Shown here piece by piece: positions 56,740 to 64,000 of a stretch of DNA of 64,000 nucleotides (position 1 is its first letter; the number at the start of each line of letters is the position of its first letter). The position numbers and the translations under genes are program-made. The stretch spans positions 21,525,168 to 21,589,167 of the forward strand of contig NC_135726.1 in NCBI RefSeq assembly GCF_964656455.1, given 5' to 3'. The notes under the pieces were generated by a model. That model saw only the letters and a program-made list of their open reading frames with translations, made no database searches and was not told where the DNA came from. This DNA is from Halichoerus grypus. Taxonomy: Eukaryota > Chordata > Mammalia > Carnivora > Phocidae.

Positions 56740-56890
56740 GTGTTTGATGAAAACTAGACACTCAATTTATTGATGAAGAAACAGGTTCAGAGTGATCAGT
56801 AAATTGTCCCACTTCACTCATGTATTAAATTACAGCACTAGAATCGATGCCAGATATGAGTGATTCCAAAGCTCCTGCTCTTTGCTATTT
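56740..56890 (-). mobile_element. MIR SINE, reverse
   Basis: 'ttattgatgaagaaacaggt', 'gtcccacttcactcatgtat', 'tgattccaaagctcctgctc'. Confidence 0.65.
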
Positions 56891-57400
56891 CATATTTCTG
56901 TCCCCTGCCATGAACCTTTAACCTGGGGAAGTCTGCTTCCTTTTAGGCCATTTCACCAAGTGGCTCAATTCCCCAGTTGTCTACAACTATCCAGCGGTGT
57001 CACTTATAAGAATCTTACTAGATCATTTAAAAATATACCTAGGTTCATCTTTTACTTGAGCACTTTTTTTTCAACTGAAAGTATGTCTTGTAAATGTGTA
57101 ATTTCACAAACTTAATATTATCTGAAGTCATCTTATTCTGATGCAGTTTCAACATATTTCTTCTTTCTGTAGTAATGCAGACACTGGATTAATATATTCC
57201 CTTAGATGGAAAAATGCAAAATGTCTGCATTGAATTCTACCTAGGAAGACTGCCCTGTGCTAATAGACAACGGCTCTAGTTCTATTCATTTTCAAACATT
57301 TCTCAGAGTAGAGGGTAAAGCTCTGATCCCCTCTGTTTCACTGTGGTTTCCAGACTTAACAGTTTTATTGCAGATTATGTGGGAGAAGATTTTACAACTG
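56891..57400. other. No recognisable feature
   Basis: Unassigned; short frames only. Confidence 0.4.
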
Positions 57401-57404
57401 TTTT

Positions 57405-57560
57405 TATTTGAAATTTATAATTGTGAAATTGATACATATCAGTTTCCTCATTATATGGAAGAGTCAGTTCAAAAGGATTAAGTGACTTTTCTGAGACACA
57501 TGGGTGGTGGGACCTGAAATCTGCCCCACCTCTAGTAGTTGCACATTCATTTTCCCCCCA
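57405..57560 (-). mobile_element. MIR SINE, reverse
   Basis: 'cagtttcctcattatatgga' is atypical, but 'aaaaggattaagtgactttt', 'gagacacatgggtggtggga' and 'cctgaaatctgcc' follow the reverse MIR order. Confidence 0.5.
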
Positions 57561-59145
57561 AATATATCATTCAGACTTCATTGTTAATTCAAGATTAAAA
57601 GTTGATAATAAAACAATGCAATTGCTGGAATACATATTACATATGTGGAAGTATTTATTTAGATTTTATGGTGTGAGCTTTATCTTTGCTTCAACAAACA
57701 TTACTTTATCACATGACTCATGTGAGAAGTCAGGTTCAGATTCAGCAGAGGTCTGCAACTCACCTGTGTTATAAGATTAACCTCTAATACATTTTGAAAC
57801 TAAACTTATTCCTTTAAAAAACAAAGTAGGTTTTAAATTTAAGAAGTGTTCCCTTCACACTTAATCTCTTTGATGTATCTGCCTCTCAAATAATAAGAAG
57901 GATTTCAGTTTATTATCTGACTCCATTTGATTTTCTTTCTACCTTTACCAGGCGGAAATGTCACCAAATAAAGATACTAACCACATTCAGTGTTGGTGTG
58001 AGAATGACAGGTAATTATTGCTTTAACTCAAGTGCTCGTATGCTAATGGATTAGCGACAGTTACTGATATCATTATAATAGGCCACCAGGAAAAAATGAT
58101 TCAGAAGTCTCATATTAGACTGGCTGGGATGAGATATACAATTACCTCCAAGGATGAGATGTATCACTGTCACTCTGGCTTCTCAGAGTGTGAACACAGA
58201 GAATGACACACATCAAGGGAAAGTAAGAAATAGCACTAATGCTCAAAATGTCTGTACAGTGTCTAAGTGCTGAGGGAACGGAACTGGAAGATCTCTTGAT
58301 AAAATATTATCACCTGTGTTTCCATTTTTATCTAAAACATGGCACTTCACATACTTGTTGGAACCAATGTCTTGAATACGTCTTGCCCTATGAACTTCAG
58401 GACACAAAACTGAATTCATGGATATATGGAATCAGAGTGAAATTTAAGGATATTCTCCTTCAATTTTGGCATTTGATAAAAGACCCTTCCCTGCAGCCCC
58501 ATTTTTTAACCATCCTGAATTTATGGGAGTGCATGGCAGCTCCAGAACTCAATCCTAAATTCATTGTTTTTTAAGTAGTTGGCAGGACTCCCTTGTCAGT
58601 TCCCTGGTGTATATTTTGCATTGTTGTGGACTTTTCATTTCTGTCTGTTGTAACTGGATTCCCTTAAAATCTTCAGTTCCTATTAGCTCCTCTCTGAGGA
58701 AGAGGATTACAAAAGGAAAAGAATCTAATTAAATTGCACATAACTTATTAGGACATATTTGCTAATGGATCAATACATAGATACCATCTCCTTACAACTG
58801 CCTCTCCTGCCAATCAAATGTTCTAGGATTCATTTTTTATATTTGGATATTATTAGAAGAGCTTTGGTGCTGGTTTATGGTTTAGGGGTTGTGTCAAGGA
58901 TTTGTTAATTATGTGTATTAATGGGAATATTTCTTCCAAGGAAGATGCCTACAATAGCATTGACTTGAAAATTGTTTGAATGTCTCAGTGTAAAAATGGA
59001 ACTAAGACATTGTTCCACAAACAAATGACCCCAGCAACAATTTGATTATACTCACTGATCCTGTAAGAAATTTGGCAAGGACAGAGTGAGTCAACTTTTC
59101 TCTGTTTCAATGTCCTTAAATGACTGGGGTGACTTAATCTTAAGG
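57561..59145. other. Non-repeat stretch with exon-like segment
   Basis: No named repeat. 57,952-58,010 is a 59-base open segment with good splice signals. An ATG frame of 111 codons runs from 58,239 to 58,574 with no recognisable domain. See findings and rejected items. Confidence 0.35.
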
Positions 59146-59149
59146 GTGT

Positions 59150-59480
59150 CGGAACAGCAGGGACTGCGGATCCATTTCCATGTTAGCTTCTTCACTCACA
59201 ACATCTGTTGCCTGAGTTGTGGTTCCTGAAGGATGGACTCAGGTGACACTCTTAAGCAAGTCACCTGTATGTTGCCTCTGGCACGGCAGTGTCAGAGTAG
59301 TAGGACTTCTACTTGTCAGCTTGTTAAATTTTGAAGAGTAAGTATTACAGTAAACAAGGTAAAACCTGTATGACTTTTTATGAGCTAGGTTTGGAATTCG
59401 TCTAGATGTCTTTATGGGCTGAGGTGGTGACAGGCCCACCCACATTCAAGGAAATGGGACACACACTCCATCCCTCAATT
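59150..59480 (-). mobile_element. MLT1-type MaLR LTR relic, reverse
   Basis: 'gcttcttcactcacaacatc', 'tgaggtggtgacaggcccac' and 'cacattcaaggaaatgggac' parallel the other reverse MLT1 copies. Strongly diverged. Confidence 0.5.
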
Positions 59481-60692
59481 GAAGAATGTTAAAGGATTTG
59501 TTTAGGTTTTCTGAAGCCTTCACAGACACGTCCATCTTATTTGCTATTGAAGAAATTTGACATTCTACTTCTTTAGACATTCTAATACCAGCAATGCAAA
59601 ATAAAATCATTTATGCTTATAATGAAAACTATTAGAAGGATAAATGCCAGAGAGTTAAAATATGGTTATTTATTGGTAAAAGGGATTGCAACAACTTTTA
59701 GAAACAAAAAATAATAAAATATAAAAAATGAAATACCACATTTATTAAATTATTTCGAGATAGTAACACTTAATGCATGTTCAAGTATGGCCATTCACAT
59801 TAACTGACAGTGCACAGGCTCATTAGTCCTACTCCTTTATAAAGTGAGTTTGCAGGATAACAAGCATCTTAAAAACAGTCTTACATTTTGTCTCAATAAT
59901 ACCAGTGTTATAATTTTTAATATAGAAATTCTTTTAAGTACATAAAAGCATTTCTGGTATATTATTTCTATTAAAAAATAACAGACATTTCAGATTTAGA
60001 AATAAACAATAGTGGTTATTAGTAGATAACATAGTCAATTAAATATAATTATGAAAAAAAATTTAATTGCATGGGCAGATTTCCATAATGTTAATTAGAT
60101 GAAAAAGATACAAATACGTATGCTTGTGTGTGTGTATCACACACTATTTAGCTAGAAAAATGCAGAGAGAGAGAGATAGACGATAGATGATAGATGGATA
60201 GGTGATAAGACAGAGTTTTAGTTATATGTATCTGTGGCATATAATTCTGGTGGTTACTATTGATAAGAACAATTTAACAATAATTATACGCAAGCTCCAG
60301 AGAAGTTGAGACACACTCTGTTCCTATGGGGAGTTGAAGTAGAATATATCTAAGTGTTTGCTTGTTTATTTGTTTTTAATCTCTGTAAATCCTAGTTTGC
60401 ATACTGAGGTCAGAAAGATGACATTTTATTCGTGGTAATAATTCTGGATGTGACATGGGGTGGCATATTCCAAGTATGATCAGCTACCTATGTATTTTAA
60501 AAACAACATATCTTTAAGTTCATTATATTTTAGGAGTAAGAGAATCTCACTTTTAACGATAAATGTCCTCTGATATATTCAGCAGATTTTATGCAACATG
60601 TTACATTAGACTGAGTTACTGGAGCAAGTAATTCATATTTATATCCCCAGGACATAGCAAAACAAAACAAAACAAAATAAAAAACATCCCTA
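59481..60692. other. No gene; short simple repeats
   Basis: Contains TGTGTGTG/GAGAGAGA and GATA-like runs at 60,125-60,205 and AAAAC units at 60,660-60,677. Otherwise unassigned. Confidence 0.4.
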
Positions 60693-60702
60693 CAATAGGC
60701 CT
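60693..60702. repeat. L1 target-site duplication, left
   Basis: AATAGGCCTT, repeated at 60,850-60,859. Confidence 0.8.
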
Positions 60703-60849
60703 TTTTTTTTTTTTTTTAAGTTTCAAGGTTTTATTTAAATTTTGCTTAGGTAACATACGGTGTAATACTAGTTTTAAGAGTAGAATTTAGTGATTCATCA
60801 CTTACATAAAACACCAAGTGCTCATCACAATAAGTACCCTCATTAAAAG
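60703..60849 (-). mobile_element. Very short 5'-truncated L1, reverse
   Basis: Poly(T), then 'ttgcttaggtaacatacggt', 'tagtgattcatcacttacat', 'accaagtgctcatcacaata': only about 150 bases of antisense L1 3' UTR between short duplications. Confidence 0.85.
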
Positions 60850-60859
60850 AATAGGCCTT

Positions 60860-61097
60860 ACTCAATAAATAATCAATTTGTGATCTATTGTACAACTCTT
60901 TGGCCAATGGATAAAGTCTATAGGTCATTTTGGATCTGCTCTTGGGCTGCACACCATCACAAACTAGTCTGGTAGGCCATTTAATTATGAAGGCAACTAT
61001 ATTATAAAATTGTTTTGCTTTGAGCTTCTATTCAACACTAGAATATTAGTTCCACCAACAGCATTAGTCATTTTAAATATCACTCAAAGATTGACTT
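60860..61097. other. No recognisable feature
   Basis: Unassigned. Confidence 0.4.
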
Positions 61098-61112
61098 CTT
61101 GACTTTTCTTTT

Positions 61113-61309
61113 TTTTTTTTTTTTTAATATTTATTTATTTATTTTAGAGGGGGGTGTTGGAGGGGCAGAGTGGAGAGGGAGAGAATCTCAAGCAGACTCC
61201 CCACTGATCATGGAGCCTGATGCAGGGCTTGATCCCACAACCCTGAGATCATGACCTGAGCCAAAATCAAGAGTTGAACACTTAACCGACTGAGGCATCC
61301 AGGTGCCCC
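61113..61309 (-). mobile_element. Can-SINE (older), reverse
   Basis: Poly(T), 'ttatttatttattttagagg', 'gggcttgatcccacaaccct', end 'gaggcatccaggtgcccc'. Duplication TTGACTTTTCTTTT at 61,099-61,112 and 61,310-61,323. Confidence 0.93.
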
Positions 61310-61323
61310 TTGACTTTTCTTTT

Positions 61324-61866
61324 CTATAGATCTTCATTTACAGATGTGTAGTTAATAAGAAAATGATGAAAAGAATATAACAGTGTCCTCTGCATAAGTC
61401 ATCAATTTAACTAATAATGACTAAGATAACCTATGATAATTTCCAGATTCCATTTGTGTGTTGGTGAAATGACCTATATCTTGATGAAACTTTTATCCTC
61501 CCATTGATTTTCTCCAGTCATTTGCTCAAGAATTCATGAACAAGTTTCACTTCTTTGAATTGTTATCTACTTCCTGGAACCAAAAATATTCCAAAACAAG
61601 TGGTTTTGAAGAATGTTTCATTTTTATTCTAGAGAATAAATATAGAAGGGAGATATTAGGCAGTATGTGTGGGTTTGCTGGGAAAAAGGAAGCATAGCAC
61701 AGCCCTAAGATAGAATAAGCATAGAAAAAAATATCACTCTTGTGCATAAGTAGGCCTAAAGAACAGGTGGTTATACTAGGTTCAATGTTAGGTCTGTTGA
61801 ATGTCTGATGGACTAAAGAATAACCAGGGAGAGATACATATGTGTTGTACATTTCAGCCCACATTG
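61324..61866. other. No recognisable feature
   Basis: Unassigned; the minus-strand frame 61,864-61,547 (105 codons) shows no domain. Confidence 0.4.
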
Positions 61867-61881
61867 ATAAATATACCTTTT

Positions 61882-61896
61882 TTTCTTTTTAAGATT

Positions 61897-61931
<35 letters not shown>

Positions 61932-62122
61932 TTTGAGAGAAAGAGAGAGCATGAGCAACGAGCAAGGGGCAGGGGGCAGAGGGAGAAGCAGAGGGAGAGT
62001 GACGAGCTGACTTCCTGCTGAACACGGAGCCCGACGTGGGGCTTGATCTCATGACCCTGAGACCATGACCTGGGCTGAAATCAAGAGTCGGACAGCTAAC
62101 GACTGAGCCACCCAGGCACCCC
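61882..62122 (-). mobile_element. Can-SINE with expanded tail, reverse
   Basis: The (TTTA)n tail at about 61,894-61,934 is expanded to roughly ten units. End 'gagccacccaggcacccc'. Flanks ATAAATATACCTTTT (61,867-61,881) and ATAAATGTACCTTTT (62,124-62,138) differ by one base. Confidence 0.94.
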
Positions 62123-62138
62123 AATAAATGTACCTTTT

Positions 62139-62812
62139 AAAAAAAAATTGAAGTACAGTTGACACACAATGTTATAGTTTCATGTGCAAAACATAGTGAC
62201 AAGACTATGTGTTATGCTGTTTTTACCATAAGCATAGTTACCCTCCATCATCAAACAGAACGCTATTACAATATCATTGACTATATTCCCTATGCTGTAC
62301 CTTTCATTCCCGTGACTTATTAATTCTATAACTCGAAGCCTGTACCTCATACATCCCTTTACCCCTTTTTGCCCATCTCCCCACTCCTCTCCCCTCTGGC
62401 ACGTACCAGAGGGGAGAGGGATCTGTTTCTGCTTTATTTGTTTGTTCATTTTTGTTTGGGGTTTTTTGTTTAGATTTTACATATAAATAAAATCATATGG
62501 TATTTGTCTTTCTCTGTCTGACTTATTTCACTTAGCATAATACCCTTTAGGTCCATCCGTGTTGTCACAAATAGCAAGATCTCATTCTTGTTTATACCTG
62601 GTAATATTTGATTGTATATATATGCCACATCTTCTTTATCCATTCCTATTGATGGTTGCTTAAGTTGCTTCCATATCTTGGCTATTGTAAATAATGCTGC
62701 AATAAACATCGGGGTGCATACATATTTTCAAATTAGTGTTTTCATTTTCTTTGGGTAAATACCCAGTAATGGAATTACAGGATCATATGGTAATTCTATT
62801 TTTTTAATTTTT
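62139..62812 (-). mobile_element. Carnivore L1 3' end, reverse
   Basis: 'gaagtacagttgacacacaa', 'cccatctccccactcctctc', 'gaataaacatcggggtgcat'-like and 'gggtaaatacccagtaatgg' are antisense 3' UTR and ORF2 C-terminus. Contains a perfect 14-bp inverted repeat at 62,386-62,419. Continues beyond the gap at 63,143. Confidence 0.9.
62386..62419. repeat. 14-bp perfect inverted repeat in L1
   Basis: CCTCTCCCCTCTGG, six-base loop CACGTA, then CCAGAGGGGAGAGG. Confidence 0.92.
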
Positions 62813-63012
62813 NNNNNNNNNNNNNNNNNNNNNNNNNNNNNNNNNNNNNNNNNNNNNNNNNNNNNNNNNNNNNNNNNNNNNNNNNNNNNNNNNNNNNNNN
62901 NNNNNNNNNNNNNNNNNNNNNNNNNNNNNNNNNNNNNNNNNNNNNNNNNNNNNNNNNNNNNNNNNNNNNNNNNNNNNNNNNNNNNNNNNNNNNNNNNNNN
63001 NNNNNNNNNNNN
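62813..63012. other. Assembly gap (200 N)
   Basis: Exactly 200 N, flanked by L1 on the left and the body of a Can-SINE on the right. The missing bases probably include the SINE's poly(T)/CT-rich side. Confidence 0.98.
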
Positions 63013-63142
63013 GGTGGGGGGTGGTGAGGGAGAGGGAGAAGCAGGCTCCCGGCCGAGCAGGGAGCCCGATGCAGGACTTGATCCAAGGACCCTGGGATCC
63101 TGACCTGAGCAAATGCTTAACCGACTGAGCCACCGAGGCAAC
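63013..63142 (-). mobile_element. Can-SINE, reverse, left side lost in gap
   Basis: 'gagaagcaggctcccggccg', 'gcaggacttgatccaaggac', end 'gagccaccgaggcaacc'. Inserted in the L1. Confidence 0.9.
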
Positions 63143-63265
63143 CTCTCATGGTGGTTTTGATTTGCATTTCTCTGATGATGAGTGAGGTTGAGCATTTTTC
63201 TATGTGTCTATTGGCCATCTGTATATCTTCTTTGGAGAAATATCTGTTTAGGTCCTCTCCTCATT
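63143..63265 (-). mobile_element. Carnivore L1 ORF2, reverse, continuation
   Basis: 'ggttttgatttgcatttctc', 'tattggccatctgtatatct', 'tctttggagaaatatctgtt' continue the L1 across the gap and SINE. Confidence 0.88.
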
Positions 63266-63359
63266 TTTTAAAAAAATTTGATTTTAATTAAATTTGATTT
63301 TTTTTTGTGTTGAGGAAACATATCTAGAAAAATGTTGCTAAAGCTCTTAAATGTACTTT

Positions 63360-63720
63360 TAATTTCATCTGATCCTGTTATCCTACTTTAAAATCTCAAT
63401 GCCGTCTCATTACACTTAAATTAAATTCAAACTCTTTACTGTGGCCTAAAGAGTCCAGCCCTTAACTGCTCTTCCATCTTCTCTTATCTTTCACCTCACC
63501 TTTTACCATCCTCTCTGACTCAACCTCACCAACCTTATCTCTTCCTCAAACGTTCCATGATGTTTCTTTCCTGTGTTCTATGACACACATTTCTCTCTGT
63601 CTGGGAAACTCTTCCCATCCCATTATCTGCATAGTCCTAAGCATCCTTTACATTTCAGATACATTTTCAATTCCCAAAGAGAGACTTTCTTGCACTTTAC
63701 AAGTTAAACTCCACCTCTGA
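63360..63720 (+). mobile_element. L2 3' segment
   Basis: 'attcaaactctttactgtgg', 'cctaaagagtccagccctta', 'ctgtctgggaaactcttccc', 'tcctttacatttcagataca', 'agagactttcttgcact': L2 in forward order. Confidence 0.78.
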
Positions 63721-64000
63721 TAGGTTCTAAAAGGACGACCACACACACATCAGAAATTATCAAAATTGCAATTAGGTATTGTCATCGCTTTCATACCCTA
63801 GAAGTGAAGTCTGAAGTCAGTATGGGACTTTTTGCTTAAGTAGTTTTTTGGGAGACAATGGGAGTAAGGGAGGCAGCATATAAAAGGAAGAAGAAAAAAA
63901 AGAAAGAAAGAACAAAATGTAGACCCAGCTACAGACAAGCATCAATTTCTTCTAAAGTCTGGAGTGCAAATTCTACCACAGAGTTAATCCTGCCTGTAGC
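63721..64000. other. No recognisable feature
   Basis: Purine-rich run at 63,880-63,920; otherwise unassigned to the window edge. Confidence 0.4.

Noticed and set aside
58239..58574. 111-codon ATG frame in non-repeat sequence
   Set aside because: In 64 kb read in six frames, several frames of this length are expected by chance at this base composition. No domain, Kozak context or splice support was seen.
62728..63195. Open frames of 96-155 codons across the N block
   Set aside because: They run through 200 unknown bases and join L1 to SINE sequence; artefacts.
1..64000. CRISPR arrays, operons, phage or plasmid features
   Set aside because: All direct repeats are microsatellites or transposon duplications. 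The content is wholly mammalian, with L1, Can-SINE, MIR and L2.

Overview
The window looks like intergenic or intronic DNA from a carnivoran mammal. It is AT-rich and no host protein-coding gene, rRNA or functional tRNA can be supported. The SINEs are tRNA-Lys-derived Can-SINEs: a head starting GGGCGCCTGGGTGGCTCAG, a CT-rich middle and an AAATAAATAAAATCTT-type tail. Their head and body match the form common in arctoids (bears, seals, mustelids) rather than the dog-specific SINEC_Cf head. The youngest LINE-1 copies have the caniform two-part 3' UTR. An arctoid caniform is the best inference; the species cannot be named from this sequence.

The layout is layers of transposable elements. The oldest layer is L2, L3/CR1 and MIR fragments spread throughout, including two L3 reverse-transcriptase pieces at about 27.8 and 30.6 kb. 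Above it lie MaLR (MLT1-type) LTR relics at 2.3, 7.5, 17.6, 20.9, 29.3 and 59.2 kb, and old mammalian L1M pieces at 0-1.1, 22.1-23.4, 34.8, 39.1 and 54.8-55.9 kb. Then come carnivore L1 insertions (23.4-27.7, 31.7, 50.1, 52.9, 60.7, 62.1 kb). The most recent layer is three L1 copies with clean target-site duplications (8,552-15,653 full length; 26,811-27,446 and 51,281-51,987 5'-truncated) and about ten Can-SINEs, several with near-perfect target-site duplications.

The main element is the full-length 7.1-kb L1 at 8,552-15,653. It has a YY1-type 5' end, a CpG-rich 5' UTR, ORF1 (coiled coil, RRM, C-terminal domain), ORF2 (endonuclease, reverse transcriptase with FADD, cysteine motif), a G-rich 3' UTR and a polyadenylation signal, inside a perfect 15-bp target-site duplication. 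Both ORFs are broken, so this copy should not be autonomous.

No undescribed gene system is visible. The observations most worth following are: a two-module 3' UTR shared by the three youngest L1 copies; repeated microsatellite birth at one homologous L1 site; a CTCF-type motif inside an old L1 5' UTR; an inverted and rearranged L1 composite at 23.4-27.7 kb; AT-rich and GC-rich inverted repeats suggesting palindrome formation; a GC-richer non-repeat island at 47.7-48.4 kb; and a few splice-site-flanked open segments that could be tested as exons. Repeat names are assigned by recall of family consensus features; ends are approximate unless a target-site duplication fixes them.
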